Assembly: GCA_016196905.1 (NCBI GenBank) | Contig: JACPWV010000196.1 | Coordinates: forward strand, 1 to 7,591 | Source of the DNA: Chloroflexota bacterium | GTDB lineage: Bacteria; Chloroflexota; Anaerolineae; UBA7937; JACPPX01 | Length of the DNA: 7,591 nt | Reading direction: 5' to 3' | Shown here: piece after piece, positions 1 to 7,308 of the stretch | Layout of the letters: every line of letters begins with the position of its first letter | How positions within the stretch are numbered: the first letter of the stretch is position 1 | The notes under the pieces: model-generated | What the model was told of the DNA's origin: nothing | Seen by the model: only the letters and a program-made list of their open reading frames with translations | The model's database searches: none | Position numbers and translations under genes: made by a program

Positions 1-820
1 CGTGGACTGCGCCCCCACCGCGGAGACGCTGCGCTTGCTCTCGCTGCCCGACGTAGGGCGCTGGTGGTTCGAGCGCCTCTTTCCCATTGGCAAACGAGCC
101 ACCCTGGCCTTGGGGCCGCTGGCGCGGCCATTTCTGGACAACATGCCTATGCCGGACAAGAGTACCTTCGATGCCGCCGAGGCGCTCTTCGATCAGCTCC
201 ATCAACTGCACGTCGTTCTCAGCGATCCGCAGAAGTCCAGCGTGCGCCTGGTCCTCAACCCGGAGAAGATGGTCATCCAAGAGACGCAGCGCACCTATAC
301 CTACCTCAACCTGTACGGCTACCTCACCGATGCCATTATTGCCAATCGGGTCATGCCGCCCGAGGCCATCCAGTCCGGCTACTTCGCCGGCTGGCGCGAG
401 GTCCAGGAGCAATACCTGCAACGCATTCGAGAGGCCTTTGCTCCGCTGCCCATCCTGAGCGCTCCCTACTTCGAACGAGAGGTGGTGGGGCCGGAGATGC
501 TGCGGCGCATGGCTATCTCGCTGTTCGGCGATCAGGACCCCTCGCGGGTGCTCTTCACTGGAGAGTCGCACCGCATCGAAGAGACTCAAAGCGGATACGA
601 CCTGGTCATTCCATTAGCCTTCACCCAGAAAGGGGACATCTCCGTGCTGCGCAGCGGAGAGTCGCTCACGGTTCAGGTAGGCTCCTATCGGCGGAACTTC
701 TTCCTGCCGCGCACGTTGGCCAAGTTGTCTACGGGTAAAGCTCGCTTTGAGGATGGGCATCTCAAGGTACATTTTCCGCTAGCAAAGGAGGATAAAGATG
801 GAGAAGAAAGAGGCTCGTAA
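1..820 (+). CDS. arsA: ArsA/GET3-family ATPase, C-terminal part (5' end outside the window)
   Basis: Seen: the frame is open from the left edge. The first visible codons (VDCAPTAETLRLLSLP) match the switch II/A-loop signature of ArsA-type ATPases (D-x-APT-x-x-TLRLL-x-LP), so the GTG at base 2 is an internal valine and not a start. The P-loop and switch I lie upstream. The block around visible residues 82-119 (VLNPEKM, QRTYTYLNLYGY, IIANRVMP) is the conserved ArsA nucleotide-binding region. Residues about 199-259 (YDLVIPLAF to LKVHFPL) form the small beta-rich HSP20-like domain that ends many bacterial ArsA homologues. Known: the family couples ATP hydrolysis either to arsenite efflux with ArsB or to tail-anchored protein targeting (GET3). 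Inference: no ars gene or arsenite-binding cysteine cluster is visible, so an arsenite role is unproven and a chaperone-like role is equally possible. The stop lies 20 bases inside the next gene, which implies co-transcription and coupling. Confidence 0.85.
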   Translation, partial: VDCAPTAETLRLLSLPDVGRWWFERLFPIGKRATLALGPLARPFLDNMPMPDKSTFDAAEALFDQLHQLHVVLSDPQKSSVRLVLNPEKMVIQETQRTYTYLNLYGYLTDAIIANRVMPPEAIQSGYFAGWREVQEQYLQRIREAFAPLPILSAPYFEREVVGPEMLRRMAISLFGDQDPSRVLFTGESHRIEETQSGYDLVIPLAFTQKGDISVLRSGESLTVQVGSYRRNFFLPRTLAKLSTGKARFEDGHLKVHFPLAKEDKDGEERGS

Positions 821-1055
821 GGAAACCAAGCGCGAGCGGATGGTCGAGGTCGAGGAGCGGGCGGACGCGCCCTACGACATCCTCCACCTCCGAGTGGCCG
901 TCCCCAAACGGCTCCTGCCGCGAGAGACCCAAAAGCACGCCAAAGCCGCTATAAGGGAGATGCTGCTCACCGGGCGCAGCCTCCTGGATGTATTCATCGA
1001 GGAGCTCGAGGGCGAGGCGGGTGCCTCGCGGACAGAACGCATCCAGGTCGACTAG
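798..1055 (+). CDS. small charged protein of unknown function coupled to ArsA
   Basis: I do not recognise a named family. The ORF encodes 85 aa and overlaps the end of arsA by 23 bases. Its start is well supported: AAAGGAGG at 784-791, inside arsA, lies 6 bases before the ATG. The first 24 residues are mostly Lys, Arg and Glu. The middle (YDILHLRVAVPKRLLP) looks like a short beta segment, and residues about 43-72 (ETQKHAKAAIREMLLTG, then RSLLDVFIEELEG) look like one amphipathic helix ending in an acidic turn. There is no signal peptide, membrane segment or cysteine, so it should be cytoplasmic. The tight coupling to an ArsA/GET3 ATPase suggests a partner or regulator of that ATPase; this is inference from position only. 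The TAG stop is followed by 189 bases without a gene before the next promoter. Confidence 0.75.
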   Translation: MEKKEARKETKRERMVEVEERADAPYDILHLRVAVPKRLLPRETQKHAKAAIREMLLTGRSLLDVFIEELEGEAGASRTERIQVD

Positions 1056-1171
1056 CTCTCTCTCCCGTCAAATCGATCACTCCTCCCTCGGCAATCCGAC
1101 TGATCATCGGCGGAGCGCTGCCTTGCTGGGCTGCGTCCAGGGTGCATTAAAGGCCCATTCCTTCTGTGATC

Positions 1172-1195
1172 TGCGGAGCGAGACCGCAATTTACT
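1172..1195 (+). terminator. weak hairpin, possible terminator of the arsA block
   Basis: TGCGG (1172-1176) can pair with CCGCA (1184-1188) around a 7-base loop, followed by ATTTACT. The stem is only 5 bp and the T-run is broken, so this is a poor intrinsic terminator. It is listed because it is the best candidate between the 85-aa gene and the promoter at 1245. Nothing else is apparent in 1056-1244. Confidence 0.2.
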
Positions 1196-1244
1196 CTTGG
1201 CCAGTGATTTCTCGAGCATGTTAGTTTACATAATGCATGGCGCG

Positions 1245-1273
1245 TTGACTTTGACTTTGAGCTATGGTATAAG
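1245..1273 (+). promoter_or_regulatory. sigma70-like promoter of the ydcS-patD-ydcTUV operon
   Basis: TTGACT at 1245-1250 and TATAAG at 1268-1273 are each one mismatch from the consensus and are separated by the ideal 17 bases. Transcription would start near 1280, giving a leader of about 59 nt before the ydcS ATG. The -35 hexamer is repeated in tandem (TTGACT at 1245 and 1251, then TTGAGC at 1257). This could be a regulator site or chance. No known operator was recognised. Confidence 0.7.
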
Positions 1274-1338
1274 GCCTTGAGGCGGAGTTGGCGGATAACT
1301 GTACAACTCCGAAATCTGGAGGAGAAGGGGGAGCGCGA

Positions 1339-2535
1339 ATGAGCAATAAGGCTCTATTCGTGACGGCGCTGGCCGTCTTGGTGGTTGTAGGCGCTGCTTG
1401 TGCGCCCGCCCCGCAAAGGGTGGGGGGGCCGCTGCAGCAGATCGGCCCCGGCGAGGGCGCCGTCTCCATCGTGGCGTGGGCGGGCTACATCGAGCGGGGC
1501 GAGACCGATGCTAATTACGACTGGGTCACGGATTTCGAAGCGAGGACCGGCTGCAAGGTGGAGGTCAAAGTTGCGGCGACCTCCGACGAAATGGTAGCCC
1601 TCATGACCGAGGGCGGCTTCGACTTGGTCACCGCCTCCGGTGACGCCAGTAATCGCCTGATCTCTGCCGGCTTGGTCCAGGAGATCAACATCGACCTGAT
1701 CCCCAGTTTTGGCACAGTTGACCCGCGGCTGCAGAACGCGCCGTGGCACACGGTGGACACGGACGGGGACGGGACCTCCGAGCACTACGGTGTCCCCTAT
1801 CAGTGGGGCTCGAATGTGTTGATGTACAACACCGAGGTCTTCGCCCAGCGGCCCACCAGCTGGAACGTGGTCTTCGAAGAGGTGACCCTGGCGGATGGGA
1901 ATTCCAACAAGGGTCGGATCGAGGCCTACGACGGCCCCATCTACATCGCCGATGCAGCCTTGTACCTGATGTACCACAACCCCGAACTCGGGATCGTGGA
2001 TCCTTACGAACTCACTCGGGATCAGTTCGAGGCTGCCCTTGATCTGCTTCGCCAGCAGCGGCAGTTGGTCAACCGCTACTGGCACGACGCCTTCATCCAG
2101 ATCGACGACTACATCAACGAAGGCGTGGTGGCTGCCAGTTCCTGGCCGTTCCAGGTGAACCTATTGCAAGCCGAGGGTCATCCCATCGACAGCGTGATCC
2201 CCGTGGAGGGGGCCACCGGGTGGGCGGACACCACCATGATGCACGTCAACGCTCCCCATCCCAACTGTGCCTACAGGTGGCTGGAGCACTCCATCAACCC
2301 CAAACTGCAGGGCGATCTGGCGGCCTGGTTCGGGTCGGTGCCGGTGGCGCTCGCTGCCTGCGAGGGCAACGCGCTGCTGGGAGACAAAGGTTGCGAAACC
2401 AATGGCCTGGGAAACTTCGAGAAGATTAAATTCTGGAAAACCCCTGCCGCTGACTGCGGTTATGAGGGTCGCAAGGATTGCGTCCCGTACCACGAGTGGG
2501 TCACCAACATGATTGCGGTGATTGGCGGCCGCTGA
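1339..2535 (+). CDS. ydcS: ABC transporter solute-binding lipoprotein, putrescine/polyamine type (YdcS-like)
   Basis: This 398-aa protein is the extracytoplasmic binding component of the importer encoded downstream. It closely follows E. coli YdcS as I remember it: VAWAGYIERGETD, TSDEMVALM and EGGFDLVTASGDAS near the N-terminus, then YGVPYQWGSNVLMYNTEVF, AYDGPIYIADAALYLM, EGATGWADTT, HPNCAYRW and WFGSVPV. E. coli YdcS is linked to putrescine uptake and has also been reported to have polyhydroxybutyrate synthase activity. The ATG at 1339 is chosen over an in-frame TTG at 1288 because purine-rich Shine-Dalgarno sequence (GGAGGAG at 1318, GGGGGAG at 1327-1333) precedes it and a signal peptide begins there: MSNK, a hydrophobic stretch 5-17, then GAA-C with the lipidated Cys21. 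Lipid anchoring suits a monoderm. Oddities are a DTDGDG loop at 140-145 and six further cysteines (72, 310, 341, 352, 373, 381) that could form disulfides. The exact substrate (putrescine, spermidine or another amine) is inferred. Confidence 0.9.
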   Translation: MSNKALFVTALAVLVVVGAACAPAPQRVGGPLQQIGPGEGAVSIVAWAGYIERGETDANYDWVTDFEARTGCKVEVKVAATSDEMVALMTEGGFDLVTASGDASNRLISAGLVQEINIDLIPSFGTVDPRLQNAPWHTVDTDGDGTSEHYGVPYQWGSNVLMYNTEVFAQRPTSWNVVFEEVTLADGNSNKGRIEAYDGPIYIADAALYLMYHNPELGIVDPYELTRDQFEAALDLLRQQRQLVNRYWHDAFIQIDDYINEGVVAASSWPFQVNLLQAEGHPIDSVIPVEGATGWADTTMMHVNAPHPNCAYRWLEHSINPKLQGDLAAWFGSVPVALAACEGNALLGDKGCETNGLGNFEKIKFWKTPAADCGYEGRKDCVPYHEWVTNMIAVIGGR

Positions 2536-2625
2536 TCTGGTAAGACCCGGTAAACGGGGAACGTCATCTCATCGTAAGTCAGGTGAAGGCCCGAGCAGCC
2601 GAGCCGGATGGCATTTATCGAATTC

Positions 2626-2645
2626 CCCGGCCACCGGCGGCCGGG
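2626..2645 (+). other. GC-only hairpin between ydcS and patD
   Basis: CCCGGCC (2626-2632) pairs perfectly with GGCCGGG (2639-2645) around the loop ACCGGC. No T-run follows (CCTTCAAC), so it is not a normal intrinsic terminator. In ABC importer operons, hairpins after the binding-protein gene often protect its mRNA from 3' decay or cause partial termination, raising the binding protein above the other subunits. That role is inferred here. The rest of the 197-base gap shows no credible gene or promoter. Confidence 0.5.
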
Positions 2646-2732
2646 CCTTCAACTCTCTCAATCCAAGACCTACCCGGCACTTGCAGCGGAACTGGTCTGG
2701 CCTTGGTATAGCTCAAGGGAAGGAGAGCCAGC

Positions 2733-4172
2733 ATGGAGTATCGTCTTTGGATCGACGGCAAGTGGGTCGACAGCCAGGGCGGGGGGCGGATGGCCATCCT
2801 GAACCCCGCCAGCGAGGAGAAGATCGCCGAGGTTGTCGATGCCAGTCGAGCTGATGTGGATCGAGCAGTGCAGGCAGCCCGCACGGCATTCTACGACGGA
2901 CGCTGGTCGAAGAAAACCCCCGGAGAGCGCTCGCGCATCCTCCTGCGTTTGGCGGATCTACTTGAGGCCCGTGCCCAGGAATTCGCCCGGGTCGAATCTG
3001 AGAACACCGGCAAGCCCTATCAGTATGTGAGCTTGGGAGCCGACATGCCCTTCATCATCGATAACCTGCACTTCTTCGCCGCTGCGGCCCGGGACGTCCA
3101 CGGCTCCCACGCGGGTGAATTCATGCCTGGCTACACCTCCATCTTCCGCCGCGAGCCCGTGGGCGTGGTGGGGCAAATCGCCCCTTGGAACTACCCGCTG
3201 ATGATGGCGGTGTGGAAGGCGGGACCAGCGCTAGCGGCGGGGTGCACCGTGGTGCTCAAGCCTGCCTCGGTGACGCCCCTTACCACCCTGATGCTGGCGG
3301 AGCTCTCCGCAGAAGCTGGCATCCCGCCCGGAGTCTTTAACGTCGTCACCGGACGCGTTGCGGGACAGGCCCTGGTTGAGCATCCCGAGGTGCGCATGGT
3401 GAGTCTGACCGGGTCCACAGCCACCGGCCAGAGGGTGATGGAGACGGCCGCCAAGACGCTCAAGCGTGTGCATCTGGAACTGGGAGGCAAAGCGCCGTTG
3501 CTCGTCTTCGACGACGCTGAAATCGATTTGGTGGTCTCCAAGGCTACGCTGGCGGCTACCTACAACACGGGTCAGGACTGCACCGCGGCAACCCGCGTGT
3601 ACGTCGAGCAGAGCCGATTCGAGACGCTCCAAGAGGCCCTGGTCGAGGGGATGCGGCAGGTCAAGGTGGGCCTGCCCTTTGAGGACGGCGTCCAGATGGG
3701 CCCCTTGATCTCCAAGGTACAGCGCGAGCGCGTCCAGGGGTTCATCGAGCGGGCGCGAGCGGCGGGCGCGGTGATCCTCACCGGTGGGGGTATCCCTGCT
3801 CACCCGCCCCAAGGCTACTACGTCGAACCGACGGTGGTCATCAACGCCGATCAGCGCTCGGAGATCATTCAAAGCGAGGTCTTCGGGCCAGTCCTGACCA
3901 TCAATCCTTTCCGGGACGAGACGGAGGCCCTGCGCTTTGCCAACGATGTAATCTACGGCTTGGCGGCCTCGGTGTTCGCCCAAGATATCGGGCGGGCGAT
4001 GAAGCTGGCGGCAGGCCTCGAGTTCGGCACGGTATGGATCAATGATCACATCCCCCTGACTTCAGAAACGCCCCACGGTGGGTTTAAACAGTCGGGCTTC
4101 GGCAAAGATCTCTCCGCCGAATCGGTCGGTGAGTATCAGATCACCAAGCACGTCATGATCGCGCAGGGCTGA
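2733..4172 (+). CDS. patD: gamma-aminobutyraldehyde dehydrogenase (NAD+-dependent, PatD-like)
   Basis: The 479-aa cytosolic aldehyde dehydrogenase is of usual family length. It would oxidise 4-aminobutanal, from putrescine transamination or oxidation, to 4-aminobutyrate. All key elements are present: IAPWNYP with Asn153, VLKP with Lys176 for cofactor binding, the GSTATG turn (227-232), general base Glu249 in LELGGK, nucleophile Cys283 in GQDCTAATRVY, and Glu382 in EVFGP. The assignment to PatD (E. coli YdcW, 474 aa) over other aldehyde dehydrogenases rests on GQDCTAA, the MVSLTGS region, the C-terminal TPHGGFKQSGFGKDLS stretch, and its place inside a ydc-type operon. Betaine-aldehyde or other aminoaldehyde dehydrogenase activity remains possible. 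The start has a good Shine-Dalgarno (AAGGAG, 2720-2725) 7 bases upstream. The stop overlaps the next ATG by one base (TGATG). The gene sits between binding protein and ATPase, not at the operon end as in E. coli. Confidence 0.9.
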   Translation: MEYRLWIDGKWVDSQGGGRMAILNPASEEKIAEVVDASRADVDRAVQAARTAFYDGRWSKKTPGERSRILLRLADLLEARAQEFARVESENTGKPYQYVSLGADMPFIIDNLHFFAAAARDVHGSHAGEFMPGYTSIFRREPVGVVGQIAPWNYPLMMAVWKAGPALAAGCTVVLKPASVTPLTTLMLAELSAEAGIPPGVFNVVTGRVAGQALVEHPEVRMVSLTGSTATGQRVMETAAKTLKRVHLELGGKAPLLVFDDAEIDLVVSKATLAATYNTGQDCTAATRVYVEQSRFETLQEALVEGMRQVKVGLPFEDGVQMGPLISKVQRERVQGFIERARAAGAVILTGGGIPAHPPQGYYVEPTVVINADQRSEIIQSEVFGPVLTINPFRDETEALRFANDVIYGLAASVFAQDIGRAMKLAAGLEFGTVWINDHIPLTSETPHGGFKQSGFGKDLSAESVGEYQITKHVMIAQG

Positions 4173-5215
4173 TGAGCAACTCCACGTTCCCCGCCATCCG
4201 CTTCTCCGACGTCAGCCGCTATTTCGGCGACGTCAAGGCGGTTGACAACGTCAGCCTAGACATCCTGGCTGGCGAATTTTTCACATTGCTCGGTCCTTCG
4301 GGTTCGGGCAAGACCACCTGCTTACGCCTGATCGCCGGCTTCGATCAGCCCACATCGGGCAGCATTCAGCTCCACGCTCAGGAGGTCACCGGCCTCCCGC
4401 CCTATGAGCGCGATGTCAACACCGTCTTTCAGGACTATGCTCTCTTTCCTCACATGACGGTCGAGGAGAACATCGCTTATGGCCTGATGATCAGGAAGGT
4501 ACCGAGGCCAGAGCGTCAAAAGCGGGCGGCCGAGATGCTCGAGCTGGTGAGGATGCCCGGCATGGAGCGGCGCAGGCCATCCCAACTCTCCGGCGGGCAG
4601 CGGCAGCGCGTGGCTCTGGCCCGGGCCCTCATCAACCGCCCCCGCGTGCTGCTGCTCGATGAACCTCTCGGTGCGCTCGACCTCAAGCTGCGCCAGCAGA
4701 TGCAGGTGGAGCTGAAGGCGATCCAGCAGCAGGTGGGTATTACTTTTATTTACGTCACCCACGATCAGGAAGAAGCGCTCACCATGAGCGACCGCATCGC
4801 CGTGTTCAATCAGGGCAGGGTCGAGCAGGTGGGTACTCCGGCGGAGCTGTATGAACACCCGGCGTCGCCTTTCGTAGCCGGTTTCGTGGGTGTCTCCAAC
4901 CTGATCAGCGGCGCGTTGGCTGCGGCGATTACCGGCTCCCGCGAGACGTTCTCTATCAGGCCGGAAAAGATCCGCATCCAGCCGTCAGGCTCAGCCATCC
5001 CGGAGGGCTTCTGCTCGGTGGAGGGACACATCCGCGATGTGATCTATCTGGGCATGCACACCCGTTACCTAGTTGAACTCGACGGTGGCCACGACCTGAC
5101 CGTGGTAGAACAGAATTTGGACACGACCTCTATGGATGTGCTGGCGGCTCGTGGGCGCCGGGTGCGCTTGGTTTGGAACCGCAGCCACAATCGCCCCATC
5201 GCGGCTAGAGACTGA
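4172..5215 (+). CDS. ydcT: polyamine ABC transporter ATPase (YdcT/PotA type)
   Basis: This 347-aa protein is the ATP-hydrolysing subunit that would dimerise on the inner face of the membrane under the two permeases. Motifs appear in order: Walker [10 protein letters not shown] (41-49), Q-loop Gln87 in FQDYALFPH, signature LSGGQ (139-143), Walker B VLLLDEP (159-165), D-loop ALD (168-170), and the switch His197 in [11 protein letters not shown]-terminal TOBE-like domain follows from about 262 (SIRPEKIRI) to the end, as in PotA and other importer ATPases of the sulfate/polyamine/iron group. The start codon overlaps the patD stop by one base (TGATG), a strong sign of translational coupling. No separate Shine-Dalgarno is obvious. 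Motifs alone do not fix the substrate; the polyamine call rests on the flanking genes. Confidence 0.9.
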   Translation: MSNSTFPAIRFSDVSRYFGDVKAVDNVSLDILAGEFFTLLGPSGSGKTTCLRLIAGFDQPTSGSIQLHAQEVTGLPPYERDVNTVFQDYALFPHMTVEENIAYGLMIRKVPRPERQKRAAEMLELVRMPGMERRRPSQLSGGQRQRVALARALINRPRVLLLDEPLGALDLKLRQQMQVELKAIQQQVGITFIYVTHDQEEALTMSDRIAVFNQGRVEQVGTPAELYEHPASPFVAGFVGVSNLISGALAAAITGSRETFSIRPEKIRIQPSGSAIPEGFCSVEGHIRDVIYLGMHTRYLVELDGGHDLTVVEQNLDTTSMDVLAARGRRVRLVWNRSHNRPIAARD

Positions 5216-5220
5216 ACGAG

Positions 5221-6189
5221 ATGGATACGAAGGTGTCTTCCGCACCAACGGCCGCCGTCGCCGGGTCGGCCCGCGCTCGCTCTCTCATCCAGCGTCTCTC
5301 CACCTCTCTTTACCTCCGCCCGAGGCTGGTACTAGCTCTGCTTTTGGGGCCACCTCTCTTGTGGATGATGATCATTTACCTCGGGTCTTTGTTTGCCCTG
5401 GTGGTGCAAAGCCTCTTCCACTACGATTCTTTCACCGGTCAGGTGGTGTATCGTTTGACCCTGGAGAATTTCCAAGCCCTCCTGACGCCAGCCAATTTGG
5501 AAATCTTTGGCCGCACCGCGGGGATGGCCACCGCCGTGACCCTAGCAGCGTCGGTTTTGGCCTTTCCCTTGGCGTATTATATGGCCCGCTATGCCTCGCC
5601 CCGGGTAAAGGCCGTCCTCTACCTCGCGGTCTTGGTGCCTCTGTGGTCGTCTTATCTGGTACGGGTATACGCTTGGCGACTGATTTTGGCCAAGGAAGGG
5701 ATCATCAATTGGATCTTCACCCAGCTGGGCCTCCAGGGGTTGCTCAAGGCTCTATTGGGACTGCCAGTCATCGGAGGCCCCTCCCTTTCGGTATCCTTTC
5801 TGGGCATGTTTGTGGTCTTCGTGTATACCTGGCTGCCCTATATGATCCTGCCCATCCAGGCCGCCCTGGAACGAGTGCCGCGATCTCTACTGGAGGCCTC
5901 CGGCGACCTGGGGGCCCGCCCCAGCCAAACCTTCCGCCATGTGACCTTGCCTTTGGCCTTCCCGGGAGTGGTGGCCGGGTCGATTTTCACCTTCTCCCTC
6001 ACCCTGGGAGATTTCGTCGTGCCGTATTCTCTCGGCAATTCCAGCTTTTTTATCGGACAGGCTGTGCTGTCCCTTACGGGCACCGCATTCCAAATACCGC
6101 TGGCGGCTGCTTTCACCGTCGTGTCCATGGTGATCATGTCCTTCTATTTGCTGGGCGCCCGGAAGCTGGGAGCCTTCGAGGCGCTCTGA
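5221..6189 (+). CDS. ydcU: polyamine ABC transporter permease (YdcU/PotB type)
   Basis: This 322-aa membrane protein has about six hydrophobic segments (roughly 36-64, 97-121, 131-150, 189-214, 247-268, 295-311). The EAA loop that docks onto the ATPase is clear: [20 protein letters not shown] (225-244), ending at Gly249. Segments such as [56 protein letters not shown] and [13 protein letters not shown] are close to E. coli YdcU as I remember it. The N-terminal 30 residues are Ala/Ser/Arg-rich and soluble, slightly longer than usual. The ATG lies 5 bases after the ydcT stop with only GAG in front of it, so translation probably depends on ribosomes ending ydcT. It would form the heteromeric channel with the next gene product. 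Confidence 0.9.
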   Translation: MDTKVSSAPTAAVAGSARARSLIQRLSTSLYLRPRLVLALLLGPPLLWMMIIYLGSLFALVVQSLFHYDSFTGQVVYRLTLENFQALLTPANLEIFGRTAGMATAVTLAASVLAFPLAYYMARYASPRVKAVLYLAVLVPLWSSYLVRVYAWRLILAKEGIINWIFTQLGLQGLLKALLGLPVIGGPSLSVSFLGMFVVFVYTWLPYMILPIQAALERVPRSLLEASGDLGARPSQTFRHVTLPLAFPGVVAGSIFTFSLTLGDFVVPYSLGNSSFFIGQAVLSLTGTAFQIPLAAAFTVVSMVIMSFYLLGARKLGAFEAL

Positions 6190-6193
6190 AGCG

Positions 6194-6985
6194 ATGTCTT
6201 CGCAGGGCCGTGCCCCCCTGGGCCTAGTTCTCTCCACCCTGGCCGTGATTCTTTATCTCCACGGCCCTATCGGGATTATCCTGCTCTATGCCTTTACCAC
6301 CGACGACGCGACCTTCACTTTTCCACCCCCGGGCTTGACCTTGGATTGGCTCGGCGTTACCGTGAATCGCCCCGACGTCTGGAGGGCACTGATCCTGTCC
6401 CTGCAGGTGGCCTCCGTGGCTACGGCGGTGGCCCTGGTGTTGGGCACCCTCGCCGCCGCGGCGGTGTATCGCAGCAGGTTCTTCGGCCGCGAAACGATCT
6501 CGTTCCTGCTGGTGCTCCCCCTGGCCCTGCCGGGGATCGTTACAGGTATTGCGCTGCGCTCGATGATCGGCCTGATCGACATCCCCTTCAGCTTCTTGAC
6601 GATCGTGATCGGGCATGCCACATTCTGTGTGGTAGTGGTCTACAACAACGTGTTGGCACGGTTTCGGAGGACGGGCCGCTCTCAGATCGAAGCCTCCATG
6701 GACCTGGGGGCCAATCCTTTCCAGACCTTTCGCCACATCGTGCTGCCGGCGATCGCCACCGCCCTACTCGCGGGCGGCATGCTGGCCTTCGCCCTCTCCT
6801 TCGACGAGATCATCGTCACCACCTTCACCTCTGGTCAGCAGGAGACTTTGCCCATCTGGATGTTCAGCCAGTTGACCAAGCCGCGGCAGCGCCCGGTGAC
6901 CAATGTGGTGGCCATCTTGGTAATCGCCATCACGACCGTTCCCATCCTGCTGGCCAATCGGCTCACACGAGACACGGGAGAGTGA
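6194..6985 (+). CDS. ydcV: polyamine ABC transporter permease (YdcV/PotC type)
   Basis: The second channel subunit is 263 aa, essentially the length I recall for E. coli YdcV. About six membrane segments are visible (roughly 11-33, 64-91, 102-123, 132-154, 184-206, 236-255). The EAA loop is [20 protein letters not shown] (165-184). [20 protein letters not shown] (140-159) and [24 protein letters not shown] (191-214) are hallmark stretches of the YdcV/PotC branch. The ATG lies 4 bases after the ydcU stop without a clear Shine-Dalgarno of its own, so coupling is likely. The ORF ends in two in-frame stops (TGA TAG at 6983-6988), which fits the last gene of an operon. No convincing intrinsic terminator follows. 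Confidence 0.9.
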   Translation: MSSQGRAPLGLVLSTLAVILYLHGPIGIILLYAFTTDDATFTFPPPGLTLDWLGVTVNRPDVWRALILSLQVASVATAVALVLGTLAAAAVYRSRFFGRETISFLLVLPLALPGIVTGIALRSMIGLIDIPFSFLTIVIGHATFCVVVVYNNVLARFRRTGRSQIEASMDLGANPFQTFRHIVLPAIATALLAGGMLAFALSFDEIIVTTFTSGQQETLPIWMFSQLTKPRQRPVTNVVAILVIAITTVPILLANRLTRDTGE

Positions 6986-7265
6986 TAGAGCGATTTCCGT
7001 CTGCTCCGTGCTTGACACTTATGCCACTCGGTCTCCAGTCGAGGTCGAAGATCGGTTTTTCTCCTGGATGGAGCGGATTCAGGTCGATTAGATCTGCCTT
7101 CCAGTCACAGCGATCATTCATGCACCGGCGATCCGACGAATGCTTAGCGGATCGGTGTCTGGATAGGTCGAGCTCGGTCCATCCAAGGCTCGTTCCGCCC
7201 TCCTCTAAATCATCCGAGGACCATTGCCCCCCGGAGGGTTCCCAGGCGCTTCCCCTGACTGCCTA
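6986..7265. other. gene-free stretch between ydcV and the aroH promoter
   Basis: These 280 bases show no credible coding frame. They hold weak inverted repeats: CGATCCG/CGGATCG (7129-7154, listed separately), TGGAT/ATCCA (7160-7185) and CCCTCC/GGAGGG (7198-7238). AGGTCGA occurs three times (7042, 7081, 7165). None of the hairpins is followed by a T-run, so if transcription of the ydc operon ends here it is probably factor-dependent. Confidence 0.5.
7129..7154. repeat. 7-bp inverted repeat downstream of ydcV
   Basis: CGATCCG (7129-7135) and CGGATCG (7148-7154) are perfect inverted copies around a 12-base loop. Flanking CAC (7123-7125) and GTG (7155-7157) could extend the stem across a 3-base bulge. 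It may stabilise the 3' end of the ydc transcript or be a protein site. There is no T-run on either strand. Confidence 0.35.
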
Positions 7266-7294
7266 TTGACACGCCTTTCGAATCCTGCTATAAT
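7266..7294 (+). promoter_or_regulatory. consensus sigma70 promoter of the tyrosine leader/aroH transcript
   Basis: A perfect TTGACA (7266-7271) and perfect TATAAT (7289-7294) are separated by 17 bases, with an extended -10 (TGC directly before TATAAT). It is the strongest promoter in the window. Transcription should start at about 7300-7301. Constitutive strong initiation fits control exerted later, by attenuation. Confidence 0.92.
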
Positions 7295-7308
7295 GCGCGA
7301 TAAGCACT

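Noticed and set aside
1288..1338. TTG at 1288 as the start of the YdcS-like protein, adding 17 residues.
   Set aside because: The added residues (MADNCTTPKSGGEGGAR) would bury the signal peptide, and the start lies within about 10 bases of the predicted transcript start. The ATG at 1339 has a strong Shine-Dalgarno and a proper lipoprotein signal.
1354..2085. Long minus-strand ORFs opposite ydcS (1354-2085) and patD (3231-4049).
   Set aside because: These are mirror frames of GC-rich genes without start signals or recognisable domains.
2681..2712. TTGCAG ... TATAGC as an internal promoter before patD.
   Set aside because: The spacing is 20 bases and both hexamers are imperfect, so it is not a supported promoter.
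7012..7040. TTGACA at 7012-7017 as a promoter downstream of ydcV.
   Set aside because: No -10 like sequence lies 15-19 bases downstream.
6346..7269. Long + strand ORF of 307 codons overlapping ydcV.
   Set aside because: It is an out-of-frame shadow of ydcV. The translation is rich in Arg, Gly, Pro and His without any family motif, and ydcV in its own frame is unmistakable.
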